From NCBI GenBank assembly GCA_027592485.1, contig JAQCKL010000266.1:1-6493 (forward strand): a stretch of 6,493 nucleotides of DNA, written 5' to 3'. The position numbers were made by a program, and so were the translations under genes. This DNA comes from Cyanobacteriota bacterium (GTDB lineage: Bacteria > Cyanobacteriota > Cyanobacteriia > Phormidesmidales > Phormidesmidaceae). Positions within the stretch are counted from its first letter, which is position 1. The number at the start of each line of letters is the position of its first letter. Below, piece after piece: positions 1 to 5,807 of this stretch. The notes under the pieces are model-generated. The model was given only the letters and a program-made list of their open reading frames with translations, made no database searches and was not told where the DNA came from.

Positions 1-1438
1 ACTGAATAATCATGTCTACACTCACCCCCGCCTCCGCTAGGAGCTGGAAGAGACGGGCGGCCATGCCGGGGCGATCGGGCACTTGGCGAATCGCCACTTG
101 GGCCTGCTGGCGATCGAGGGCCGCTCCCCGGACCTCGGGGGCATCGGCAACCTCTTCGGTCCCCTTTTGGCGCGGGGAACAGTTGACCTGAAAGGCTTCA
201 CAGAGGGCGGCAATGGCGCGATCGCACTGTTCCCCATGGATAGTGCAACTGACCTTCACCTCCGAGGTGGAAATCATTTGGATATTGACGCCCGCATCCG
301 CCAGGGTGGAGAACATTTTGGCGGCCACCCCCGGACGGCCAATCATCCCGGCCCCGGCGATACTCACCTTGGCCACCTGGGTATCGACCACCACCTCCGC
401 TTGGTCGGTATCCGTTGGTTGGTCCCGCAGGGCAGGGGCGATCGCTACCGCTACTGCCTCCGCCTGCGACGCATGGTCGCGGTTGACCGTAAAGGCGATG
501 TCATTGGCATTGCCTTCATGGATGGACTGGATAATCAGGTCCACGTTCAGGCTTTGGGTGGCGATTTCACCAAAGAGGCGACCGGCAATGCCAGGGCGAT
601 CGGGGATCCGCAGGAGGGCAACTTTAGCCTGGTGGGTGTCAAACTCTACCGCATCCACTGGATGGGCCAGCTCTAACCCCTCTAGGGGCCTGGGCTGGGG
701 CGCTGGGGCGGTGACGCGGGTGCCGGGGTCGTCACTCCAACTGGAGCGTACCACCAGGGGAATGCCATAGTTGCGGGCAATTTCCACGGCGCGGGGATGC
801 AGCACCGTTGCCCCTAAGCTGGCCAGCTCCAGCATTTCATCGCAGGTAATTTGCCCCATGAGTTGGGCTTCGGGTACCAGGCGCGGATCCGTGGTCAAAA
901 TGCCCGGCACATCGGTGTAGATTTCACATTGGGCGGCTCCTAGGGCCGCTGCTAGGGCCACCGCCGAGGTGTCAGAGCCCCCCCGTCCCAGGGTGGTGAT
1001 TTCTAGATCGGCGCTCTGGCTCATGCCTTGAAATCCGGCCACCACGACCACCTTGCCGTCCTTGAGGTGGCGCTCTAGGCGCTCGGTGCGGATATTGAGG
1101 ATGCGGGCGCGACTATGGTCGGCTTCGGTGACGATCCCCACTTGGGGGCCAGTTAGGGAAATGGCGTCTTGCCCCAGGGCTTGCAGGGCCATACTCAGCA
1201 ATGCGATCGACACCTGCTCGCCAGTGGAGAGCAGCATATCCATTTCGCGGCGGCTGGGGGTCGGGGTAATTTGACTGGCGAGAGAGACCAAACCATCGGT
1301 GGTTTTGCCCATGGCAGAGACCACGACTACGACCCCATGGCCCTGATTGACCGTGGTTTTTACCCGCTGGGCCACGGTTTGAATGCGCTCAACCGAACCG
1401 ACCGATGTGCCGCCGTATTTCTGAACAATCAGCGCCAT
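1..1438 (-). CDS. lysC: Aspartate kinase, N-terminal 479 residues (truncated by the window edge)
   Basis: Aspartokinase phosphorylates L-aspartate with ATP, the first step to lysine, threonine, methionine and diaminopimelate; it is cytoplasmic. Translating the minus strand from ATG at 1438 gives an open frame to the left edge. The kinase signature KYGGTSVG lies at residues 7-14, STGEQ at 71-75, TLGRGGSDTSA around 149-159 and YTDVPGILTTDPR around 176-188. The kinase domain is followed by an ACT pair: the first has RIPDRPG around residue 280, the second has MFSTLADAGVNIQMIS around 370. A further ACT begins near residue 443 (QVPDRPG, then LFQLLAEAGVSVDMIIQ) and runs off the window. A third ACT indicates the roughly 600-residue cyanobacterial form with two tandem ACT pairs, so about 120 residues are missing. 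ACT pairs usually mediate feedback by lysine or threonine. No clear Shine-Dalgarno precedes the start, but the N-terminus MALIVQKYGGTSVG fits the family. It lies 89 bp downstream of the HpsJ-like gene on the same strand. Confidence 0.96.
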   Translation of the reverse strand, partial: MALIVQKYGGTSVGSVERIQTVAQRVKTTVNQGHGVVVVVSAMGKTTDGLVSLASQITPTPSRREMDMLLSTGEQVSIALLSMALQALGQDAISLTGPQVGIVTEADHSRARILNIRTERLERHLKDGKVVVVAGFQGMSQSADLEITTLGRGGSDTSAVALAAALGAAQCEIYTDVPGILTTDPRLVPEAQLMGQITCDEMLELASLGATVLHPRAVEIARNYGIPLVVRSSWSDDPGTRVTAPAPQPRPLEGLELAHPVDAVEFDTHQAKVALLRIPDRPGIAGRLFGEIATQSLNVDLIIQSIHEGNANDIAFTVNRDHASQAEAVAVAIAPALRDQPTDTDQAEVVVDTQVAKVSIAGAGMIGRPGVAAKMFSTLADAGVNIQMISTSEVKVSCTIHGEQCDRAIAALCEAFQVNCSPRQKGTEEVADAPEVRGAALDRQQAQVAIRQVPDRPGMAARLFQLLAEAGVSVDMIIQ

Positions 1439-1473
1439 TGTCCGCGCCCACCCCGCTACCGTTATCGGCAGCC

Positions 1474-1479
1474 ATTATA
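1474..1479 (-). promoter_or_regulatory. Candidate -10 box of a lysC promoter
   Basis: The minus strand reads a perfect TATAAT here. It would start transcription near 1467 and give a leader of about 28 nt before the lysC ATG at 1438. The sequence about 17 bp upstream (CTAAAT or TCTAAA) is a poor -35 match and there is no extended -10 TG. The promoter would therefore be weak or activator-dependent. It suggests lysC can be transcribed independently of the upstream HpsJ-like gene. Confidence 0.45.
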
Positions 1480-1487
1480 GATCTGCC

Positions 1488-1514
1488 TGCAGGGAGATTT
1501 AGATTCTTGCAGGG
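1488..1514. repeat. Helically phased direct repeat TGCAGGG upstream of lysC
   Basis: TGCAGGG occurs at 1488-1494 and again at 1508-1514, exactly 20 bp apart, about two DNA turns. The first copy overlaps the palindrome CCTGCAGG (1486-1493). Both lie just upstream of the lysC -10 box, one within the -10/-35 spacer and one beyond the -35 position. This placement suits a regulator binding one face of the helix, but with 7-bp units chance is possible. Confidence 0.3.
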
Positions 1515-1527
1515 GAGCGTAATCTAT

Positions 1528-2268
1528 TTAGCCCTGTTGCCTCGCCCAGAGGGTACTGCGCCAGATCAACATATAAATAAATCCGGCAATGATCGTGCCA
1601 ATATTCCACTTGAGGGATTTTTCGAGCAGATCCCTGCGACGAGACGCTTTGGCGTTCTCGGCCTCGGCTAAAAGATTGGCCTGATTCTCTTCGATGGAGG
1701 TGGTGATCTGGTCCTTTAGCTCTGGCACATTCAGGTTGTCTTCGGCGGGGGTAACCTCTTGGCCACTGAGCGCTTGCACCAGGTTGATCAGCTCTTCTTC
1801 GGTGCTAATGCCCGCAACCTGTTCCTTCGCTTGGGCCACCTGGGCTTGCAATTCTTCGGCTTGAGTCGCAATTTGCTGTTGGTTTTGGCGGTCAATGCGG
1901 AGGGTGTTGACCACGCTCAAAGGCAGTAGCAAAAAGAAGAGGATCGCGGCCACTAGGGTCAGCCAAGAAAGGATACGCACCAAGGGCATCTCCCATCGCA
2001 GCCGTTCCTCGGGGCCACCGGCAAAGATGAAGCCCAAACCAATCAGCATCACCGGCACCCGCTCAATGATTTGGCCAAAGGCTTGGAACTCCCAATTGGG
2101 GTTGAGCAGAACGGGGGGAATTAGGATCTCGGCTAAGTCAACCAGCCCCAGCAATACCAATCCATAGCCCACGAGGTGCAGGGGTTGGAGCGATCGCAGT
2201 AGCCCGCCCCGAGATTTCCATAGTTGGCGAACCGCCTGGCTAATTTGCTCGTTATCGGGCGTGGTCAT
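1528..2268 (-). CDS. HpsJ-family integral membrane protein
   Basis: The 246-residue product resembles the HpsJ family, named for a gene in the hormogonium polysaccharide (hps) locus of filamentous cyanobacteria; its biochemical role is unknown. An N-terminal cytosolic-looking stretch is followed by hydrophobic segments at about 31-50, 66-84 and 98-120. A polar, Gln/Glu/Ala-rich region (about 123-215) with coiled-coil character follows (QQQIATQAEELQAQVAQAKE), then a fourth membrane segment at about 221-237. Family-like features are LxLVGYGLVLLGLVDL, PPVLLNPNWEFQAFGQIIERVPV, the LLPLSVVNTLRI run after helix three and the KWNIGTIIAGF segment. The start is supported by AAGGAG 11 nt upstream. No other hps, glycosyltransferase or pilin gene is visible, so any link to polysaccharide export rests on family resemblance. 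The gene precedes lysC by 89 bp on the same strand. I recognised the family from memory of its sequence pattern. Confidence 0.75.
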   Translation of the reverse strand: MTTPDNEQISQAVRQLWKSRGGLLRSLQPLHLVGYGLVLLGLVDLAEILIPPVLLNPNWEFQAFGQIIERVPVMLIGLGFIFAGGPEERLRWEMPLVRILSWLTLVAAILFFLLLPLSVVNTLRIDRQNQQQIATQAEELQAQVAQAKEQVAGISTEEELINLVQALSGQEVTPAEDNLNVPELKDQITTSIEENQANLLAEAENAKASRRRDLLEKSLKWNIGTIIAGFIYMLIWRSTLWARQQG

Positions 2269-2279
2269 GGCACTTCAAA

Positions 2280-2285
2280 CTCCTT
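2280..2285 (-). promoter_or_regulatory. Shine-Dalgarno site of the HpsJ-like gene
   Basis: The minus strand reads AAGGAG, ending 11 nt before the ATG at 2268. It is the strongest ribosome-binding site in the window and fixes the start of the HpsJ-like gene. Confidence 0.7.
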
Positions 2286-2335
2286 CTGCCGCAAGTACGT
2301 GTTTACCTGGCATTGCACCCTATTACTCCCAGGGC

Positions 2336-2365
2336 ATTATTCCCCCGATGGAGGCCCGCTAGCAA
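2336..2365 (-). promoter_or_regulatory. Candidate sigma-70 promoter for the HpsJ-like gene
   Basis: On the minus strand TTGCTA (2360-2365) and AATAAT (2336-2341) are separated by 18 bp. They match the consensus at 4/6 and 5/6 positions. Transcription would begin near 2329, giving a leader of about 60 nt. I found no comparable plus-strand promoter for the HAD gene in this 171-bp divergent gap. Confidence 0.4.
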
Positions 2366-2425
2366 GGGATGGGAAAATGCCAAGGAGGGGTGCCCCTAGG
2401 TGCTGCTCTCGAACGAACATTATCT

Positions 2426-2430
2426 GGAGA
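2426..2430 (+). promoter_or_regulatory. Shine-Dalgarno site deciding the GTG start of the HAD gene
   Basis: GGAGA lies 9 nt before the GTG at 2440. No in-frame ATG exists near the beginning, and the HAD nucleophile motif is only 18 codons in, so this GTG is the natural start. Confidence 0.6.
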
Positions 2431-2439
2431 CTCTGAGTT

Positions 2440-3171
2440 GTGATTGTGCAAGCGGGCGATCGCCCCTTCCAAGACATCGCCGCGATCGTTTTCGACAAGG
2501 ACGGTACCTTGGCCGACTCCCTCCCCTTTTTGCGCCACCTCGCCCATGCCCGCGCCCGGCAAGTGAATGCCCGGTGCCCAGGGGTGCAAGCCGATATCCT
2601 CAAAGCCTTTGGAATTCAAGGTGATCGCCTCGACCCCGCCGGTTTAATGGCCGTCGGCACCCGCCCTGATAACGAAATCGCCGCCGCCGCCTACGTGGCC
2701 GCCCAGGGGCATCCCTGGGGTGACGCCCTCACCTGGGTCAAACAAGCTTTCGTCGCCGCCGACCAGGCCACCCCCCGCAAAGCCCTTCACACCCCGCCCC
2801 TAACCGGAACCCTTGACCTCTGCCGGGACCTAGCCCAAACGGGCCTCAAGTTGGCCCTCGTCTCTGGCGATACCACGGCCCATGTCCAGGACTTTATCGA
2901 TTGCTACGACCTGAGTCCCTGGTTTCCAGTGGGGCTGGGCAGTGATGGATCCTGGGCCAAGCCCGATCCCGCCCTGTTCCACCACACCTGTGACCAGTTG
3001 GGTGTTGCCGCCGCCCAAGCCCTCGTCATGGGTGATTCCCAACTCGACCAACAGTTGGCCGAGCAAGGGGGGGCCGCCGGATTTATCAGCGTTACCTGGG
3101 GCGGCAGTGGGGCCATCGTCGGGGCTGATGCGGTGCTCCAGCACCCTGAGCAGCTCCGGGTCGTCAGCTAA
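2440..3171 (+). CDS. HAD-superfamily hydrolase (Gph-like phosphatase)
   Basis: A 243-residue haloacid dehalogenase-type phosphatase with all four catalytic motifs. Motif I is FDKDGT (18-23), with nucleophile Asp19 and acid/base Asp21. Motif II is VSGD (141-144, Ser142). Motif III is Lys174 in KPDP. Motif IV is MGDSQLDQQLA (197-207), which supplies Mg-binding acids Asp199 and Asp203. The insert between motifs I and II (about 25-120) is mostly helical in appearance and fits a C1 cap, as in phosphoglycolate phosphatase and pyrophosphatase PpaX relatives. The product should hydrolyse a small phosphate ester in the cytoplasm, but the substrate cannot be read from the sequence, so no gene symbol is given. 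The start is GTG at 2440, with GGAGA upstream. It is followed after 43 bp by the caspase-like gene on the same strand, possibly as an operon. A HIP1 octamer sits in codons 6-8. Confidence 0.9.
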   Translation: MIVQAGDRPFQDIAAIVFDKDGTLADSLPFLRHLAHARARQVNARCPGVQADILKAFGIQGDRLDPAGLMAVGTRPDNEIAAAAYVAAQGHPWGDALTWVKQAFVAADQATPRKALHTPPLTGTLDLCRDLAQTGLKLALVSGDTTAHVQDFIDCYDLSPWFPVGLGSDGSWAKPDPALFHHTCDQLGVAAAQALVMGDSQLDQQLAEQGGAAGFISVTWGGSGAIVGADAVLQHPEQLRVVS

Positions 3172-3214
3172 GGCGGTAGCAGCCACAATAGAATCAGCAT
3201 TCACGTGGGTTGAG

Positions 3215-4474
3215 ATGGCAAAATTTCGGCAAAGCTTGATTGCCCTATTGGTCATAGGGGGCGCGATCGCCACGGCGGCCCTAGGCAACCCGCCCCAATC
3301 CGGCGCTGCCCTGTGGCGATGGTTTGCCAATGTCCCTAACCCTTCCCAGGCCAGGGCCGATGGCCTCACCACCCACTTTCTGGTGGTCGCTGGGGGGGGT
3401 GCCCCCAGCTATAACGAAATTGCCCTGGAGAAAAATGTGCGGTATTTCCAGCGCACCCTGGCCTGGATGGGGCTAGACCAAGCCCCCACCGATATCTTCT
3501 TTGCCAATGGGGATAGTGGGGAAGCCACCGTGCGCTATGTGGATAGGCTGGGGCGAGAGCAGTTTAAAGTCCCTGATATCCCCGCACTGACTGGGGCTGC
3601 GACCTTCGAAAATGTCCATCGCTGGATTCAGACCGCCCCTGAGCGCCCTGAAGGTGCAGCGGACTGCCCCACGTTTTTCTACTTCACCGGTCATGGTTAC
3701 CTCAATCCCGAGGACGCGGGCAATAACGACCTGATTCTTTGGGAAGAGTCGCTGGTGTCGGTGCAGCAGTTGGCCAGATGGCTCGACCAATGGCCAGCGG
3801 AAATGCCCTTTGTGACGATGATGGCCCAATGCTTCTCGGGCTCCTTTGCCAACTTGATCTATGAGGGGGGTGACCCCGAACAGCCCGTGGCCCTGCAAAC
3901 CCGGTGCGGCTTCTTTGCCACGGTGGAGACCCGCCCCTCCGTGGGATGTACCCCCTTAGTGGATGAAGCCGATTACGAAGACTACAGCTCCAGCTTTTTT
4001 GCGGGGCTGAGTGGTCGCGATCGCGTCGGTAATCGCGTGCCCTCGGCGGACTATGACCAGGATGGCCAGATCACCTTTGCCGAAGCCCATGCCTTTGCCA
4101 AGGTGGATGAAGTCACCCCCGATTGGCCCATTTCTACTTCGGAGGCTTGGTTGCAGCGCCAAGCCTCCGAAGCGGAAGTCTTGGATATTCTGGCGCAGCC
4201 AATCGAGACTTGGTACGACCTGGCTCGCCCCGAGCAACGCCATGTGATTGACGGTCTGAGCGATCGCCTAGGTTACGACCGTGATCGCTCCCTCATTGAC
4301 AACACCCCCTTCTCCAGCCGAGCGGGGGTCCATCAGGTGCAGCGGGCCTATCACATGCGCCTCCGCATGGAGTTGATTAATGTGGCAGTGGAGCGGCGGC
4401 TGCGATCAGACAATGATTTCGATGCCCTGAGCATCCTTGGTAAGCTCTTGGCCTGCGAAGCCGGGACCTGGTGA
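3215..4474 (+). CDS. Exported caspase/legumain-fold (clan CD) cysteine peptidase-like protein with an EF-hand loop
   Basis: The product has 419 residues. The open frame extends upstream to 2942, but that part overlaps the HAD gene out of frame. ATG at 3215 directly gives a signal-like N-terminus: basic MAKFRQ, then a hydrophobic run to about residue 23. Export to the periplasm, or anchoring in the membrane, is therefore likely. The core shows a clan CD dyad: FFYFTGHGYL with His160 after a beta-strand, and FVTMMAQCFSGSF with Cys206, comparable to HG and C-x-SG in caspases, metacaspases and C13 peptidases. The strand THFLVVAGGG (53-62) fits the fold's first strand. After the catalytic half, residues 279-290 (DYDQDGQITFAE) form a perfect 12-residue EF-hand loop (D1, D3, D5, G6, I8, E12), so calcium binding is inferred. 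Residues about 300-419 are charged and match nothing I recognise. The ribosome-binding site is weak (GGGTTGAG). The substrate is unknown; C13-like and C14-like assignment cannot be separated by eye. Confidence 0.78.
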   Translation: MAKFRQSLIALLVIGGAIATAALGNPPQSGAALWRWFANVPNPSQARADGLTTHFLVVAGGGAPSYNEIALEKNVRYFQRTLAWMGLDQAPTDIFFANGDSGEATVRYVDRLGREQFKVPDIPALTGAATFENVHRWIQTAPERPEGAADCPTFFYFTGHGYLNPEDAGNNDLILWEESLVSVQQLARWLDQWPAEMPFVTMMAQCFSGSFANLIYEGGDPEQPVALQTRCGFFATVETRPSVGCTPLVDEADYEDYSSSFFAGLSGRDRVGNRVPSADYDQDGQITFAEAHAFAKVDEVTPDWPISTSEAWLQRQASEAEVLDILAQPIETWYDLARPEQRHVIDGLSDRLGYDRDRSLIDNTPFSSRAGVHQVQRAYHMRLRMELINVAVERRLRSDNDFDALSILGKLLACEAGTW

Positions 4475-4645
4475 TGGGTAAGGGATGGCAGATAGCGTAC
4501 CGCTTCATCAGGGCGCAAACCCATAGCCTCTGGGCAATACCCCTAACGGGGATGGCTGCGCTAAGGCTTTGCTAGTGAGTCCCTACCTCAGTAACTTGTG
4601 GACCTGGTATGTTTTTTGATTGCGGATCCCTGATGCCCTCAGGCC
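4475..4645. other. Convergent intergenic region without a clear terminator
   Basis: This gap separates the ends of the caspase-like and M23 genes. It holds only short hairpins: AGCG/CGCT (4494-4504), CCCA/TGGG (4520-4534) and CCCC-TAAC-GGGG (4540-4551), the last flanked by AGCC (4525-4528) and GGCT (4554-4557). A run of six T occurs at 4612-4617 but no strong GC-rich stem lies directly before it. A bidirectional terminator would be expected, but none is convincing. No ORF or RNA gene was seen. Confidence 0.4.
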
Positions 4646-5506
4646 CTAGGACTCCGGCTCCAACTGCAAGTAATAGCGGGGGTTGACCGCCTGGCCTTGA
4701 CGGTAAATGGTGTAGTGCAGATGGGGACCCGAAGACCGTCCGGTATTCCCTAATGCCCCGACCCGATCACCCCGGACGACTGAGTCTCCCACTTCCACAT
4801 CCATATCCGACAAATGGGCATAGAGGGTCTCGTAGCCAAAACCGTGATCGATCACCACATGTTTGCCAAAACCACCAGAATGCTGAGCTTTAACCACAAC
4901 CCCGTTGGCCGTGGCGTAAATGGGCGTGCCGATCGCCCCACGAAAATCTATGCCATTGTGCAGCTCGTATCCCCATCCCCCAAATGGGTTAGAGCGCAAT
5001 CCAAACTCTGAGGAGACATCAACCCTCCCCTTTAAAGGGGTTGCACTGGGGAAAGCCGCTTCCCGCGTGGCTTCCTCTGCAAGGGTTTCTTCCAAAGCAG
5101 GACGAACTTGACCATCCACCAAAAAGGAAAGCTCTGGCAGGCGGTCTTCGGCCCGCTCAAATAAGGCTTCCGCCTCGACTTCTTGGGGAACCCCACCCTG
5201 GGAATCGGTCGGCTTAGGCACTGTCAAACTGCGATCAGGCAACCCCGCCCGCTCTTGCAAATCCTGGACCTCTGCGTCTAGGGAATCTAGCTCTAACAAC
5301 ACTTCGTTGGCGGTTTCCGTGAGAGATTCGTTGCGCTCACTGAGCTGGACATTGCTATAAACCAGTGACGCCACCCACGCCACCGGCAAACTGGTCAGCA
5401 CTAGCGCAAACATCAGGATCGGCCAAGGACGAATACTGAGGGCAATAGGGGTTTTCCCTGTTCGCGTAATCAGTATGGTGTAGTGCTTGGGCAGTTGAAT
5501 TCTCAT
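4646..5506 (-). CDS. Membrane-anchored M23/LytM-type peptidoglycan endopeptidase
   Basis: The 286-residue product is a zinc metallopeptidase of family M23, which cuts peptide cross-links in peptidoglycan or acts as an activator of amidases. A short N-terminal cytoplasmic segment (MRIQLPKHYTILITRTGKTP) is followed by one membrane helix at about 29-50. A coiled-coil-like stretch at about 54-86 (LTETANEVLLELDSLDAEVQ) comes next, then an acidic linker to about 155. The LytM domain spans about 160-280. Zinc ligands are His183 and Asp187 (HNGIDF) and His264 (HLHY); His231 (YAHL) and His262 are the expected catalytic histidines. GNTGRSSGPHLHY is the canonical end motif. All active-site residues are intact, so an active enzyme is likely in the periplasm. 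Helix, coiled coil and LytM recall MepM/EnvC-like divisome factors, but without LysM. No Shine-Dalgarno is seen; the start is supported by the N-terminal pattern. It is transcribed away from the MBL gene. Confidence 0.93.
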   Translation of the reverse strand: MRIQLPKHYTILITRTGKTPIALSIRPWPILMFALVLTSLPVAWVASLVYSNVQLSERNESLTETANEVLLELDSLDAEVQDLQERAGLPDRSLTVPKPTDSQGGVPQEVEAEALFERAEDRLPELSFLVDGQVRPALEETLAEEATREAAFPSATPLKGRVDVSSEFGLRSNPFGGWGYELHNGIDFRGAIGTPIYATANGVVVKAQHSGGFGKHVVIDHGFGYETLYAHLSDMDVEVGDSVVRGDRVGALGNTGRSSGPHLHYTIYRQGQAVNPRYYLQLEPES

Positions 5507-5531
5507 AAGCGCGTTATGACAGCGATCTGTA

Positions 5532-5570
5532 AATCCTTAAGTTTCTTATCGGGATCGAGACTCAAGGATT
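5532..5570. repeat. Dyad overlapping the M23 -10 box and transcription start
   Basis: Arms at 5532-5545 and 5557-5570 pair over 14 positions with one A-C mismatch and one G-T wobble, around an 11-nt loop (5546-5556). The right arm shares 5568-5570 with the minus-strand TATAAT, so the dyad covers about -10 to +30 of the inferred M23 transcript. It could be a repressor operator or a hairpin at the 5' end of the mRNA. Confidence 0.5.
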
Positions 5571-5596
5571 ATACGGGGATCGCATTCGTTCGGCAA
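5568..5596 (-). promoter_or_regulatory. Sigma-70-type promoter for the M23 peptidase gene
   Basis: On the minus strand TTGCCG (5591-5596, 4/6 match) and a perfect TATAAT (5568-5573) are 17 bp apart, the optimal spacing. Transcription would begin near 5561, giving a leader of about 54 nt. This is the best promoter in the window. Confidence 0.6.
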
Positions 5597-5604
5597 CGGA
5601 ACCC

Positions 5605-5648
5605 AGCGATTTAGACCGGTTCAATGCGGTCAAAAGATTGAAATCGCT
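5605..5648. repeat. Nested inverted repeats in the M23-MBL intergenic region
   Basis: AGCGATTT (5605-5612) and AAATCGCT (5641-5648) are perfect inverted copies. Inside them are two alternative, mutually exclusive pairings: GACCG (5614-5618) with CGGTC (5627-5631), and TTCAAT (5620-5625) with ATTGAA (5637-5642). With the second, AGCGAT/ATCGCT stacks directly on TTCAAT/ATTGAA, apart from a 9-nt bulge on one side. It lies just upstream of the M23 -35 box, so an operator is more likely than a leader RNA for that gene. Confidence 0.4.
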
Positions 5649-5772
5649 CCACAAAATCTCAACCACCCTATTTCCAGCAGACCCTTTAAGACCCAAGGGA
5701 CAATCAGAGGCAACCTCAAGAATCACGACCCAGTGAATGACCTGATCTGAAGCGAAGAACCCGCCATGGACT

Positions 5773-5781
5773 TGCTAGAAT
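5773..5781 (+). promoter_or_regulatory. Candidate extended -10 promoter of the MBL gene
   Basis: TGCTAGAAT combines an extended -10 TGn with TAGAAT (5/6 match). The expected start near 5788 leaves a leader of about 20 nt before the ATG at 5808. No -35 match is visible at the normal distance, which extended -10 promoters do not require. Confidence 0.42.
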
Positions 5782-5807
5782 CATGAAGGAATGTAACAGG
5801 CAATGCC

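Larger units (their letters stand above)
218..4267. repeat. Seven HIP1 octamers (GCGATCGC)
   Basis: Perfect copies start at 218, 438, 2190, 2456, 3263, 4017 and 4260. All lie inside coding regions: two in lysC, one in the HpsJ-like gene, one in the HAD gene and three in the caspase-like gene. HIP1 is a hallmark of many cyanobacterial genomes. None occurs in the last 2.2 kb (M23, intergenic, MBL), which holds only near-matches such as CCGATCGC near 4931. Confidence 0.9.
5507..5807. other. Structured divergent intergenic region between the M23 and MBL genes
   Basis: This 301-bp stretch contains the M23 promoter and its overlapping dyad, a nested inverted repeat at 5605-5648 and an extended -10 before the MBL gene. 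Smaller items are CCCTT/AAGGG around an 8-nt loop (near 5684-5701), GAGG-CAA-CCTC (near 5707-5717) and GACCC three times between 5680 and 5735. No credible ORF is present and it has no HIP1 octamer. Confidence 0.6.

Noticed and set aside
83..770. Long plus-strand open frames across the left region
   Set aside because: They are antisense to lysC, whose minus-strand translation shows unmistakable kinase and ACT motifs; the plus-strand products resemble no family.
1500..1526. TAGATT/AATCTA inverted repeat just after the HpsJ-like stop as a terminator
   Set aside because: A 6-bp AT-rich stem with a 15-nt loop and no T run does not make an intrinsic terminator.
2385..2396. AGGGGTGCCCCT palindrome-like hairpin before the HAD gene
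   Set aside because: The loop would be only two bases, so an RNA hairpin is strained; it may be a short protein site, but nothing else supports it.
3189..3194. TAGAAT as a -10 box for the caspase-like gene
   Set aside because: No -35 match and no extended TG are present; the same hexamer before the MBL gene is better supported because it has the TGn extension.
2942..3214. Open 5' extension of the caspase-like frame, giving a 510-residue protein
   Set aside because: It overlaps the HAD gene through its essential motifs III and IV in another frame, the translation is low-complexity Pro/Ser-rich, and ATG at 3215 yields a proper signal-like N-terminus.
2830..3372. Minus-strand open frame of 180 codons
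   Set aside because: It is antisense to the HAD gene and the start of the caspase-like gene; high GC content keeps such frames open, and no motif is visible.
4584..4617. Possible intrinsic terminator ending in six T after the caspase-like gene
   Set aside because: The only stem before the T run is TACC/GGTA around an 18-nt loop with mismatches, which is too weak.
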